This document shows, piece by piece, positions 9,508-17,883 of a DNA stretch of 64,000 nt. Origin of the DNA: Micrococcus porci. Lineage in GTDB: Bacteria > Actinomycetota > Actinomycetes > Actinomycetales > Micrococcaceae. Where the stretch lies: the NCBI RefSeq assembly GCF_020097155.1, contig NZ_CP083691.1, positions 1,674,001 to 1,738,000 on the forward strand, read 5' to 3'. A program made the translations under genes and the position numbers. The notes under the pieces are model-generated. The model did not search any database, was not told the origin of the DNA, and saw only the letters and a list, made by a program, of their open reading frames with translations. Numbering within the stretch: the first letter of the stretch is position 1; each line of letters begins with the position of its first letter.

Positions 9508-11193
9508 TCAGTGGCCGAGCTCCGCGGAGTGGGAGCCGCCCTGGACGGCGCCGACGTGCTCGCCGTGGCCGTGGGTGCGAGCCTCGACCAGCTCCTCGCG
9601 GGAGACCGGCGCGACGCGCTCCTGGTAGAACATCCGGTTCAGACCGGCACGCATCCTCTCAGCGCCGGAGACCTTGCCGTTGCGGCCCGGGGTCGCCGGC
9701 ACAGGGCGGCGATCCTCGAACGAGACCAGACGGTACATCTCGTAGTCGGTGAGCTGACGGTGACGCTCGGAGAAGCCTCCCTCAGGGGACATCTCGACGA
9801 CGCCGGACTCGTGGCCGTGCAGCACGGTCTCGCGGTCACGACGCTGCAGGGAGATGCAGATGCGACGGGTGACGATGAACCCGAGGATCGGGCCGAGGAT
9901 GAACAGCGCGCGCAGGAAGTAGAGCACGTCGTTCAGCGACAGGTGGAAGTGCGTGGCGATGAGGTCCGAGGAGGCCGCGGCCCACATGGTGCACCACATG
10001 ATCATCATGCCGACGCCGATGCCGGTACGGGCGGGGGCGTTGCGCGGACGGTCGAGCAGGTGGTGCTCACGGTCGTCCTTGGTGATCCAGCGCTCGATCC
10101 ACGGCCAAGAGATCATGCCGACGAGGATGACGCCCACCGGGATCAGCGGGGTCAGCACGCCCATGGGGAGGGAGACGCGGGAGCCCCACGGCATCGGGAT
10201 GTTCCACAGGAAGGAGAAGTCGCCGATCATGCCCGGCATCAGGCGCAGGGCGCCGTCGAACGGGCCGATGTACCAGTCCGGCTGGGTGCCGGCGGAGACG
10301 GGCGAGGGATCATACGGACCGTAGATCCAGATCGAGTTGATCGTCACGGTGGACGCGATCAGGGCCAGGACGCCGAACACGATGAAGAAGAAGCCGCCGG
10401 CCTTGGCCGCGTACACCGGGCCCACGGGGTAGCCGACCACGTTGTTCTCCGTGCGGCCGGGGCCGGGGTACTGGGTGTGCTTGTGCACGACGACCATGAA
10501 CAGGTGCACGGCGATGAGCAGCAGGATGATCGCCGGGACGATCATGATGTGCAGCGCGTACAGGCGACCGATCACGGAGTAGCCCGGGAACTCGCCGCCG
10601 AACAGGAAGGCGGAGAGGTAGGAGCCCACCAGGGGCATGGCCTTGAGGATGCCGTCGATGATGCGCAGGCCGTTGCCGGACAGCACGTCGTCGGGGAGGG
10701 AGTAGCCGGTGAAGCCGGCGGCCCAGCCGGCCATCAGCAGGAAGCAGCCGACGACCCAGTTGAGCTCACGCGGGCGACGGAAGGCGCCGGTGAAGAAGAT
10801 GCGGAGCATGTGCACCGACATCGAGGCGACGAAGAGCAGCGCCGACCAGTGGTGCAGCTGGCGCATGAAGAGGCCGCCGCGGATGTCGAAGGAGATGTCC
10901 AGGGCGGACGCCATGGCCGCCGACATCTCGATGCCGCGCAGCGGGGCGTAGGCGCCGTCATAGGTCACGTGCGACATCGACGGATCGAAGAAGAACGTGA
11001 GGAAGGCGCCCGACAGCAGCAGGATGACGAAGCTGTAGAGGGCCACCTCGCCGAACATGAAGGTCCAGTGGTCCGGGAAGGTCTTGCGGCCGAAGAACTT
11101 CACGATGGGGGAGAGCCCCACTCGCGTGTCCAGGAAGTTGGCCAGACGACCGGTCCCGGTCGCCGGCTGGTACTCGTGCGTTGCAGTGCTCAT
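9508..11193 (-). CDS. qcrB: Cytochrome bc1 complex cytochrome b subunit
   Basis: The 561-residue subunit carries both b haems and the two quinone sites of the menaquinol:cytochrome c reductase. Multiple helices are visible, with the haem-ligand histidines in helices around LHHWSALLFVASMSVHMLR and ALHIMIVPAIILLLIAVHLFMV. The Qo-site motif appears as PWIE in the form VGMISWPWIERW. The C-terminal extension of about 120 residues is typical of actinobacterial QcrB, which docks to the aa3 oxidase. The start ATG at 11193 is 5 bases after the qcrA stop, so the two genes are co-transcribed. Confidence 0.95.
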   Translation of the reverse strand: MSTATHEYQPATGTGRLANFLDTRVGLSPIVKFFGRKTFPDHWTFMFGEVALYSFVILLLSGAFLTFFFDPSMSHVTYDGAYAPLRGIEMSAAMASALDISFDIRGGLFMRQLHHWSALLFVASMSVHMLRIFFTGAFRRPRELNWVVGCFLLMAGWAAGFTGYSLPDDVLSGNGLRIIDGILKAMPLVGSYLSAFLFGGEFPGYSVIGRLYALHIMIVPAIILLLIAVHLFMVVVHKHTQYPGPGRTENNVVGYPVGPVYAAKAGGFFFIVFGVLALIASTVTINSIWIYGPYDPSPVSAGTQPDWYIGPFDGALRLMPGMIGDFSFLWNIPMPWGSRVSLPMGVLTPLIPVGVILVGMISWPWIERWITKDDREHHLLDRPRNAPARTGIGVGMMIMWCTMWAAASSDLIATHFHLSLNDVLYFLRALFILGPILGFIVTRRICISLQRRDRETVLHGHESGVVEMSPEGGFSERHRQLTDYEMYRLVSFEDRRPVPATPGRNGKVSGAERMRAGLNRMFYQERVAPVSREELVEARTHGHGEHVGAVQGGSHSAELGH

Positions 11194-11198
11194 AGGGG

Positions 11199-12275
11199 TC
11201 AGCCACGCTCCCAGTAGACAGGCCCGACGGGCTCATGGAAATCGCTCTGCGCCACGAGGTAGCCCTCGTCGTCCACGGTGATCGGCAGCTGCGGAAGGGC
11301 GTGGCTGGCCGGGCCGAAGATGACCTTGCACTCCTGCGCGAGGTCGAAGGTCGACTGGTGGCAGGGGCAGAGCAGGTGATGGGTGTGCTGCTCGTACAGG
11401 GCGATGGGGCAGCCCACGTGCGTGCAGACCTTGGAGTAGGCGAAGATGCCGTCCACGTTCCAGTTCTCACGGCCGGGGCTGATCTTCACCTTGGAGGGAT
11501 CGAGGCGCATGACGAGCACCACGGCCTTGGCCTTCTCGTTCAGCTTGCCGTGCTCCAGGTCGTTCAGGCCGTCCGGGATCACGTGCAGGGCCGAGCCGAG
11601 GGTCACGTCCGACGCCTTGATGGGGGAGCCGGTGGGGTCGCGCACCAGGCGCACGCCCTCGTGCCACATGGTGTGGCGCAGGCGTTCCGGGCCGAAGTTC
11701 TTCGCGGCCTCGTCGGAGAAGTTGTCCGTGTTGTCCAGGTCGCGGAACGCGGCGATGAACGGCAGCGGAGCGAGCACGGCGGCGCCGATCAGCGTGTTGC
11801 GCAGCAGCGGGCGACGCTTGATCTGGGACTCGTCCAGGATGTCCGCGATCATGCCCTGCGCGGCGGCGCGGTCCGCCTCGGTGCGGATCTCATGGCGCTC
11901 CTCGACGACCTCGTGGTCGGGCATGAGCGTCTTCGCCCAGTGCACGACGCCGATGCCGATCCCGAACATCGCCAGCGCGACGCCGAGGCCCAGCAGGAGG
12001 TTCTGCAGGTACAGGACGCTCGTCGACTCGCCGTTGCCGACCTGGCCGACGCCGAAGTACCCGATGAAGAACAGGACCGTGCCGATGACGGAGATCAGGA
12101 AGAAGACGGAGACCTGACGCTCGGCGCGCTTGGCCGCACGCGGATCCTCGTCCGCGAGGCGCGGACGGTGCGGCGGAAGGCCCGGGTTGTCGATGGCGTA
12201 GCGCGGAGATTCCTCTCCGGCGTGCTCGAGGGCGTCCGAGTGTCGCTCGGCCCCTTCGTAGCCTTTCTCGCCCAT
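11199..12275 (-). CDS. qcrA: Cytochrome bc1 complex Rieske iron-sulfur subunit
   Basis: The 358-residue protein carries the Rieske 2Fe-2S cluster that takes the first electron from menaquinol. As in other actinobacteria it has a long polar N-terminus and three transmembrane helices (about residues 55-75, 90-115 and 165-185). The cluster motifs CTHVGC and CPCHQS follow near the C-terminus. Similar three-helix Rieske proteins need the Tat system, and tatA and tatC lie about 18 kb away in this window. It is the third gene of the ctaE-qcrC-qcrA-qcrB operon. Confidence 0.95.
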   Translation of the reverse strand: MGEKGYEGAERHSDALEHAGEESPRYAIDNPGLPPHRPRLADEDPRAAKRAERQVSVFFLISVIGTVLFFIGYFGVGQVGNGESTSVLYLQNLLLGLGVALAMFGIGIGVVHWAKTLMPDHEVVEERHEIRTEADRAAAQGMIADILDESQIKRRPLLRNTLIGAAVLAPLPFIAAFRDLDNTDNFSDEAAKNFGPERLRHTMWHEGVRLVRDPTGSPIKASDVTLGSALHVIPDGLNDLEHGKLNEKAKAVVLVMRLDPSKVKISPGRENWNVDGIFAYSKVCTHVGCPIALYEQHTHHLLCPCHQSTFDLAQECKVIFGPASHALPQLPITVDDEGYLVAQSDFHEPVGPVYWERG

Positions 12276-12344
12276 AAGACCAGTTTCCTTTGCTCGAGTG
12301 ATGTGTAGATGACGTGTGCGCGGCGCCGCGGCGCCCGCGCGAGA

Positions 12345-13151
12345 TCAGGAGGAGCGGCTGGTGAGCCAGACCATGAAGCCGACGATGAGCGCGAGGCCCG
12401 CGGTCCAGATGAACAGGCCCTCGGCCACCGGGCCGAGCGAGCCGAGCTGCAGGCCGCCGGGGGAGCCGTTCGCCTCGATGGTCTTCAGGTAGGCGATGAT
12501 GTCGCGCTTGTCCTCGGGCTTGAGGTTGGCGTCCGAGAACACGGGCATGTTCTGGGGGCCGGTCTCCATGGCCTCGTAGATGTGCTTCTCGGAGACGCCC
12601 TCGAGGGACGGGGCGAACTTGCCGCGGGTCAGCGCGCCGCCGGCGGCCGCCGCGTTGTGGCACATGGCGCAGTTGATGCGGAACAGGTCGCCGCCCTTGG
12701 CGATGTTCACGCCCTCGGCGTTCGGGTCGAGGTCCTCGTCGGCGGGCACGGCGGGGCCGGCGCCGAGAGAGGCGACGTAGGCCGCGAGCTGCGCGGTCTG
12801 CTCCTCGGAGAACTGGTTGGGCTTGCGCTGCGCCTGCGGACCGTTCATCTGCATGGGCATGCGACCGGTGCCGACCTGGAAGTCCACGGCGGCGGCGCCG
12901 ACGCCGACGAGCGAGGGCCCGTCCGCGGTGCCGGTGGCCCCCATGTTGTGGCACGAGGCGCAGTTCGCGTTGAAAAGCTTCTCGCCAGCCGTGATGTCGT
13001 CAGCGGCGGCGGCCGCGGTGACCTGCGTGGCCGCCTGCGCCTGATTGACGGTGCTCGCGACGGAATAGAGTCCGCCGGTCACCAGGAGTCCCAGCAGGAG
13101 GAGCGCCAGCCCCACCAGGGGGTGGCGTCGGTTCTGCGAAAGTGCCTTCAC
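12345..13151 (-). CDS. qcrC: Cytochrome bc1 complex dihaem cytochrome c subunit
   Basis: The 268-residue protein has two c-type haem motifs, CASCH (about residue 64) and CAMCH (about residue 165). It therefore replaces both cytochrome c1 and soluble cytochrome c, which is the hallmark of the actinobacterial bcc-aa3 supercomplex. An N-terminal transmembrane signal anchor (LVGLALLLLGLLVTGGLY) and a C-terminal helix (LFIWTAGLALIVGFMVWL) hold it in the membrane, with both haem domains outside. It lies 69 bases upstream of qcrA and 78 bases downstream of ctaE. Confidence 0.95.
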   Translation of the reverse strand: MKALSQNRRHPLVGLALLLLGLLVTGGLYSVASTVNQAQAATQVTAAAAADDITAGEKLFNANCASCHNMGATGTADGPSLVGVGAAAVDFQVGTGRMPMQMNGPQAQRKPNQFSEEQTAQLAAYVASLGAGPAVPADEDLDPNAEGVNIAKGGDLFRINCAMCHNAAAAGGALTRGKFAPSLEGVSEKHIYEAMETGPQNMPVFSDANLKPEDKRDIIAYLKTIEANGSPGGLQLGSLGPVAEGLFIWTAGLALIVGFMVWLTSRSS

Positions 13152-13229
13152 GGGGGTTTCCTATCGTGTGTCTTCCGGACGCGGGGGGCCGCCCCTCGCC
13201 CGTACCTCGGTCGGTGCGGTTGGGGCGTC

Positions 13230-13868
13230 TTACTTCAGGAAGTAGACGATGAAGAACAGGGCGATCCAGACGACGTCGACGAAGTGCCAGTAGTAGGACA
13301 CGACGATGGCGGACGTGGCCTCGTGATGGCCGAAGCGGCGGGCCAGGAAGGCGCGGCCGATGATGAACAGGAACGCGATGAGGCCGCCGGTCACGTGGAG
13401 GGCGTGGAAGCCGGTCGTGATGTAGAAGGCGGAGCCGTAGGCGTTCGCGGCGATGGTCACGCCCTCGGACACCAGGGTCGCGTACTCGAACGCCTGCACG
13501 GCGACGAAGATCGAGCCCATGATGAAGGTGAGGATGAACCACTCGACCATGCCCCAGCTCTTCACGGAGAAGAGGCCGCCGGTGCGGCGGGGCTGGAGGC
13601 GCTCGGCAGCGAGGACGCCGAACTGAGCGGTGAAGGAGGAGAGCACCAGGATCACGGTGTTCACCGCGGCGAGCGGGACGTTGAGGATCGCAGTGTGCTC
13701 GGCCCACAGCTCCGGAGAGGTGGAGCGGAGCGTGAAGTACATGGCGAAGAGCCCACCGAAGAACATGAGCTCGCTGGCGAGCCACACCATGGTCCCGACC
13801 TGGACCATGTTGGGCCGGCTCGGGAGCCCCGTGGTGGGCTGGTGGAGTGTGGAGGTTGCAGTGGTCAC
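13230..13868 (-). CDS. ctaE: Cytochrome c oxidase subunit III
   Basis: The 212-residue integral membrane protein has five helices, the short form of subunit III found in actinobacteria. Conserved features include [17 protein letters not shown] near the first helix, [13 protein letters not shown], and the C-terminal [21 protein letters not shown]. It is the first gene of the ctaE-qcrC-qcrA-qcrB operon and is divergent from trpD. The rest of the oxidase (ctaC, ctaD, ctaF) is on the opposite strand 5 kb away. The upstream 180 bases should hold the operon promoter, but no clear -10/-35 pair was recognised. Confidence 0.95.
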   Translation of the reverse strand: MTTATSTLHQPTTGLPSRPNMVQVGTMVWLASELMFFGGLFAMYFTLRSTSPELWAEHTAILNVPLAAVNTVILVLSSFTAQFGVLAAERLQPRRTGGLFSVKSWGMVEWFILTFIMGSIFVAVQAFEYATLVSEGVTIAANAYGSAFYITTGFHALHVTGGLIAFLFIIGRAFLARRFGHHEATSAIVVSYYWHFVDVVWIALFFIVYFLK

Positions 13869-14040
13869 CCAGCCATTATGTCCCCAAAGACGCGCGGGGG
13901 ACTAAATCGAACCTACCGTGTCGCATCGTCTCGGGGGCGGGAAAGCGCCACTCTCTGGGTGAGTCCCCACATGACCTCCAGGAGACGTCCAGGTTCGGGG
14001 TCGGATCCCGCCACGGGGATAGGCTCAGGTCGTGAGCCCT

Positions 14041-14045
14041 GGAGG
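14041..14045 (+). promoter_or_regulatory. Ribosome binding site deciding the trpD start
   Basis: GGAGG lies 4 bases upstream of ATG 14050. The in-frame GTG at 14032 has no comparable signal, so the ATG is the preferred trpD start. Confidence 0.6.
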
Positions 14046-14049
14046 AGAG

Positions 14050-15090
14050 ATGCGAGAGACCGTGACCCACACCTGGCCCGAGGTGTTCCGCCGACTGACC
14101 CTCGGTCAGGACCTCGATGACGCCGCCGCGGAATGGGCGATGGGCGAGATGATGTCCGGCGACGCCACCGAGGGGCAGGTCGGCGCCTTCCTCCTCGCGC
14201 TGGCGGCGAAGGGCGAGACCGTCCCCGAGCTGCGCGGCCTCACCGACGCCATGGTGGCCAAGGCCCGGCGTGTGCACGTGTCCGGCGAGACCCTCGACAT
14301 CGTCGGCACCGGCGGTGACCGGCTGGGCACCGTCAACCTCTCGACGATGTCGTCGCTCGTCGCAGCCGGCGCCGGGGCCCGCATCGTCAAGCACGGCAAC
14401 CGCGGCGCGTCGTCGACGGCCGGCGCCGCCGACGTGATCGAGGCGCTGGGCGTCGACCTGTCCATGCCCCCGGCCAAGGCGGAGGAGTGTGCGGAGGCGG
14501 TCGGCATCACCTTCCTCTTCGCCCAGAACTACCACCCCTCGATGAAGTACGTCGCCCCCGTGCGCAAGCAGCTCGGGGTGCCCACGGTCTTCAACTTCCT
14601 CGGCCCCCTGAGCAACCCCGCCCAGGCGTCCGCCCAGGCGCTCGGGTGCTCCAGCGAGGAGATGGTGCCGCTGCTCGCCCAGGTCCTGGCGGACCGCGGC
14701 GTGCGCGGATTCGTCTTCCGCGGCTCGGACGGCCGGGACAAGATCACGACGTCGGGGCCCTCCACGATCATGGAGGTCCGGGGAGGGGTCACCGCCCACG
14801 AGATCGACCCCCGCGACTTCGGGATCGAGCTGGCCCCGGTCGAGGCTCTCGCCGGCCGCGACGGCGCCTACAACGCGACGCTCGTGCGCGGCCTGCTGGC
14901 GGGGGAGCACGGCCCGATCCGCGACGCCGTGCTGCTCAACGCCGCCGCCGGTCTGACCGCGTGGGACGTCGAGGCGGAGGGTCCCCTCATGGACCGGCTG
15001 AGAACCAACATGGCCCGCGCCGCCGAGTCCATCGACTCGGGCGCGGCGGCGGACGTCCTCGAGCGCTGGGTGCAGTTCTCCCGCTCGTGA
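14050..15090 (+). CDS. trpD: Anthranilate phosphoribosyltransferase
   Basis: This enzyme transfers phosphoribose from PRPP to anthranilate, the second step of tryptophan synthesis. The PRPP-binding glycine loop GTGGD, the KHGNRGASS segment, the anthranilate-site region around NYHPSMKYVAPVRKQLG, and NFLGPLSNP are all present. The length of 346 residues is normal. ATG 14050 is chosen for its GGAGG signal, and GTG 14032 would add six residues. It is a lone trp gene here and not part of a trp operon. It converges with the CapA-like gene, with only 12 bases between the stops. Confidence 0.95.
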   Translation: MRETVTHTWPEVFRRLTLGQDLDDAAAEWAMGEMMSGDATEGQVGAFLLALAAKGETVPELRGLTDAMVAKARRVHVSGETLDIVGTGGDRLGTVNLSTMSSLVAAGAGARIVKHGNRGASSTAGAADVIEALGVDLSMPPAKAEECAEAVGITFLFAQNYHPSMKYVAPVRKQLGVPTVFNFLGPLSNPAQASAQALGCSSEEMVPLLAQVLADRGVRGFVFRGSDGRDKITTSGPSTIMEVRGGVTAHEIDPRDFGIELAPVEALAGRDGAYNATLVRGLLAGEHGPIRDAVLLNAAAGLTAWDVEAEGPLMDRLRTNMARAAESIDSGAAADVLERWVQFSRS

Positions 15091-15102
15091 CCGACCCCGG
15101 CG

Positions 15103-16344
15103 TCAGCCGCCGGGGGAGGTCCGTTCCGACAGGCCTGGGGTGTTGTCGGAGCCGATGGCGACGCGGGTCCTCGCCGCGGACTCCTCGAGGCGCCCCCGGA
15201 GCTCTGGGCCCGCCTGGGGCAGCTCATCCGGAATGAGCAGCACCCGCGGCCGCCCGGTCGGGTCCGTGTCCGCGTCGGTGATGAGGGTGGGAGCCCACGT
15301 CACCCCGGTCGCGTCGAAACGGCCGTCGTCGCCCTCGCGGAACGCGACCTCCACGATCGCCCCGTCGTGGGTGCCGGGACGCTCGCCCTTCATGGAGGCG
15401 ATGAGGTTGCCGGTGCTGTAGACGACCCACACGCCGTTCACCTTCTCCACCGGCTGCACCCAGTGCGGGTGCTGCCCGATGACCAGGTCGACCTCCCCGG
15501 AGGCCGTCACCTGGTTCGCCATCCACCGCTGGTCCTCGTTCGGGATCCGCACGTATTCGTCCCCGGCGTGCATGTGGAAGACGACGACGTCGGCTCCGGC
15601 CTCCCGCGCGGCGTGCGCGTCCGCGATCGCCCGGTCCGGATCCAGCAGGTCCACGGACCACTCCCGGCCCTCCGGGACGGGGATCAGATTCGTGCTGAAC
15701 GTCTGGGACACGATCCCGACCACCACCCCGTCGGCCGTGGTGAAGAGGTCGGGCGCCTGGTCCTCCCCCGGGGTGGTGGACGTGCCCGCGACGCCGACGC
15801 CGGCAGCGCGCAGAGCGTCGTGCGTGCGGACCATCCCGTCCCAGCCGTCGTCCACGGTGTGGTTCGAGGCCGTGGTGCAGACGTCGAAGCCGGCGTCGAC
15901 GACGGCCGCCACGGTCTGCTGCGGGGCACGGAAGCGCGGCCAGCCGGTGTACGGGCCTCCGGGAGCGGCCAGGGGCACCTCTTGGTGGCACACCGCGAGG
16001 TCCGCGGCCGCCACGAACGGGCGGACCGAAGCGAGCATCGGCCGGAAGTCGAATCCGCCGCCCGTCCTCGCCGCGTCGAACAGCGGCTCGTTCCAGAGGA
16101 GGTCGCCGGAGGTGTTGATCGTGACCGTCCGCGGCTCCCCGGACGCCGTCGCAGGGCTCGCGGGGGGCATGGTGGACGAGGTCCCGGGCGTGTCCGCGCG
16201 GAGGTCGGACGCCGAGTCCGAGGAGGAGGCGTCCTGCGAGGTCCCGGAAGCGGCGCCGTCCGGGGCGTTCGCGGTGGGAGCGCAACCAGTGAGGAGGGCC
16301 ATCGCGAGCAGGGTGGCGGCGGCGGTGCGGCGGTGCGGGGTCAT
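15103..16344 (-). CDS. CapA family lipoprotein (poly-gamma-glutamate capsule-type metallophosphatase fold)
   Basis: The 413-residue protein has a signal peptide ending in a lipobox (MALLTGC), then a Ser/Ala/Asp-rich linker of about 40 residues, then a CapA/PgsA-like domain. Domain motifs include INTSGDLLWNEPL, CHQEVPL, TTASNHTVDDGWDG, VFHMHAGDEY and IGQHPHWVQPVEKVNGVWVVYS, in the usual order with the conserved histidines and asparagines. The fold is related to calcineurin-like phosphoesterases. A role in capsule synthesis is known only for some members, and no capsule genes are adjacent, so the substrate is unknown. Confidence 0.85.
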   Translation of the reverse strand: MTPHRRTAAATLLAMALLTGCAPTANAPDGAASGTSQDASSSDSASDLRADTPGTSSTMPPASPATASGEPRTVTINTSGDLLWNEPLFDAARTGGGFDFRPMLASVRPFVAAADLAVCHQEVPLAAPGGPYTGWPRFRAPQQTVAAVVDAGFDVCTTASNHTVDDGWDGMVRTHDALRAAGVGVAGTSTTPGEDQAPDLFTTADGVVVGIVSQTFSTNLIPVPEGREWSVDLLDPDRAIADAHAAREAGADVVVFHMHAGDEYVRIPNEDQRWMANQVTASGEVDLVIGQHPHWVQPVEKVNGVWVVYSTGNLIASMKGERPGTHDGAIVEVAFREGDDGRFDATGVTWAPTLITDADTDPTGRPRVLLIPDELPQAGPELRGRLEESAARTRVAIGSDNTPGLSERTSPGG

Positions 16345-16363
16345 GGGATCACGGGTGGCGCGC

Positions 16364-16645
16364 TCAGCCGTCGAAGCCCAGCGCCCACCCCTCCTCGAGG
16401 TCTTCCGTGGAATAGGTGCGGAACGCCAGCATGGTCTCGGTGTCCTCGATCCCGTCCACCTTGGACAGCTGGTCCGCGATGACGTCCGCCAGGTCCTCGT
16501 AGCGCTTCAGCTTGACCATGGCCACCAGGTCCCACGCGCCCGTCACCGAGTACACGGAGCTCACGCCCTCCAGGGACGCGATGGCCTGGGCCGTCTCCGG
16601 GATGGTGGACTTGTCGGTCGTGATCATGACGATGGCGGTCACCAT
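16364..16645 (-). CDS. Lrp/AsnC ligand-binding (RAM) domain protein, stand-alone
   Basis: The 93-residue protein consists only of the effector-binding RAM domain of the Lrp/AsnC family (beta-alpha-beta-beta-alpha-beta) and lacks the DNA-binding half. Such proteins form dimers or octamers that bind amino acids. The pattern VYSVTGAWDLVAMVK is typical. ATG 16645 is chosen because AGGAGAG precedes it by a normal spacing. An in-frame ATG at 16735 would add a 30-residue basic, low-complexity extension. It is transcribed in the same direction as the CapA-like gene, 19 bases upstream of it. Confidence 0.88.
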   Translation of the reverse strand: MVTAIVMITTDKSTIPETAQAIASLEGVSSVYSVTGAWDLVAMVKLKRYEDLADVIADQLSKVDGIEDTETMLAFRTYSTEDLEEGWALGFDG

Positions 16646-16753
16646 GGCGAATGCTCTCCTTCGGCGGGACGGGGCTTCGCCCTCGATGGTACGCTCCGAC
16701 GCGCTGGAGGGGAGGAGGCGGACTCGCCGCCCCATGACCGGTTCGACGACGTG

Positions 16754-17209
16754 TCATGAGGCCCGGCTCGCGCGATCCGTCGCCCGGTGGGCGAGAAGCG
16801 TCGAGGCCCACCGGCGGCCCAACAGGAAGACGGCGAGGACGGCGGAGGCCACGAGCACGAACGGGACCGGGGCCCCTCCGAGGCCCCACAGCACGCGCAG
16901 CCCCATCCCCGCCGCGACGGTCACCGCCCAGACGACGACGCCCTGCGGCCAGACGCGGGCCCAGGTCCGGGGGCCGCCGGCGAGGGCCGTTCCCGCGACC
17001 CAGGCCAGGAGGAAGGGGGCGGCGGCCGTCACCAGGGCGAGGCCGCCGCGATCGGTCGCGTGCTCGCGCTGCCCGAGCGCGACGAAGAGGACGACCAGGG
17101 CGGCGTCGAGCGCGAAGGCGACCCATGGTGCGGAACCCCGCCGTCGGTCGGACGGGTGGGCGGCGGGGGAGGAGTCCTGCGGAAGAGGAGTGGTGCTCAT
17201 GGCCCCCAT
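16754..17209 (-). CDS. DUF3054 family membrane protein
   Basis: The 151-residue protein has a polar N-terminus and four predicted transmembrane helices (APWVAFALDAALVVLFVALG, LVTAAAPFLLAWVAGTAL, GVVVWAVTVAAGMGLRVLWG, FVLVASAVLAVFLLGRRW). The pattern GRREHA-like (here GQREHATD) after helix 1 and the W/R pairs between helices match the actinobacterial DUF3054 family. The function is unknown. The start could be ATG 17209 or the ATG three codons later. It is divergent from the SatD-like gene, and their starts are separated by 72 bases that include a palindrome. Confidence 0.75.
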   Translation of the reverse strand: MGAMSTTPLPQDSSPAAHPSDRRRGSAPWVAFALDAALVVLFVALGQREHATDRGGLALVTAAAPFLLAWVAGTALAGGPRTWARVWPQGVVVWAVTVAAGMGLRVLWGLGGAPVPFVLVASAVLAVFLLGRRWASTLLAHRATDRASRAS

Positions 17210-17261
17210 TGTCCCGCGGGCGAGGCAGCCGGGCCGGTGCCCCTCCCTCTTCCTCTACCGA

Positions 17262-17281
17262 GACAAGGTATCGTGCTTGTC
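17262..17281 (+). promoter_or_regulatory. Palindromic operator over a probable leaderless promoter
   Basis: GACAAG (17262-17267) and CTTGTC (17276-17281) form a perfect inverted repeat with an 8-base spacer. The sequence TATCGT at 17269-17274 can act as a -10 box. The expected start of transcription 7 bases later falls on the A of ATG 17282, so the mRNA would begin with the start codon. No ribosome binding site is present, which fits a leaderless transcript. The repeat brackets the -10 box, so a bound protein would block the promoter. Confidence 0.6.
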
Positions 17282-17851
17282 ATGGACTTCCATTCCCGAC
17301 CCGGACCCGAGGCCGGGTCAGCAATGGTGCCCGTCGCCGTGCGATGCGGATCCGCGGGTGCGGCGGGGCGGTGGGCCGCGTCCATCCCCGGCGCGCGGCG
17401 CCTGGGCCGGGAGGGCGGTCGTGATCTGATCGTCCACGCCGACGACGCGGCCGCGGCCGTGGCCCTCATGCTCGCCGTGCGACGAGCCGGGGCCGGGGCG
17501 GTGGGCGCCGGAGTCGCCATCGAGCAGGTCGAGGGGGCGTTGCGGCGCGCCCGGCGCAGGCCTGGAGGGATCGCCGTGTCACGGGTTCCTGGATCGACGG
17601 GAACGGAGGAGGAGCGGGGTCTCCTCGAGGCCGGCCTCGGCGTCCTCCTGACCCTGGAGTCGCGGCGCAGTGCCCCCCAGCAGGCGGCGGGGGTCCTCAT
17701 CGAGGCCGGGCGCAGCCAACGGGAGGCGGCCGCCGACCTCGGAGTCAGCCAGCAGGCCGTCCAGCAGCGGCTGCGAGCCGGGCTGTGGGAGGAGACGCGG
17801 ACGCTCCTCGACGCGCTCCTTCCCATGGCGCGGCGCGTGCTCGAGGCCTGA
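17282..17851 (+). CDS. SatD-like protein with C-terminal helix-turn-helix
   Basis: The 189-residue protein has an Ala-rich N-terminal domain (about residues 10-110) with a pattern like SatD family proteins (ALMLAVRRAGAGAVGAGVAIEQVEGALRRARR, split here by family-like spacing). The C-terminal helix-turn-helix reads SQREAAADLGVSQQAVQQRL. SatD-type proteins are poorly understood. The helix-turn-helix suggests DNA binding, and the palindrome immediately upstream is a plausible autoregulatory site. ATG 17282 is chosen because it coincides with the predicted transcription start, although the frame is open much further upstream. The family assignment is moderate and the DNA-binding segment is clear. 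Confidence 0.6.
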   Translation: MDFHSRPGPEAGSAMVPVAVRCGSAGAAGRWAASIPGARRLGREGGRDLIVHADDAAAAVALMLAVRRAGAGAVGAGVAIEQVEGALRRARRRPGGIAVSRVPGSTGTEEERGLLEAGLGVLLTLESRRSAPQQAAGVLIEAGRSQREAAADLGVSQQAVQQRLRAGLWEETRTLLDALLPMARRVLEA

Positions 17852-17883
17852 GACCCGCAGGCCCCGGCCCCGAGCACATCGCG

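Noticed and set aside
17269..17281. A ribosome binding site for the SatD-like gene
   Set aside because: No purine-rich stretch lies at the right distance before ATG 17282. The -10 spacing instead supports a leaderless start.
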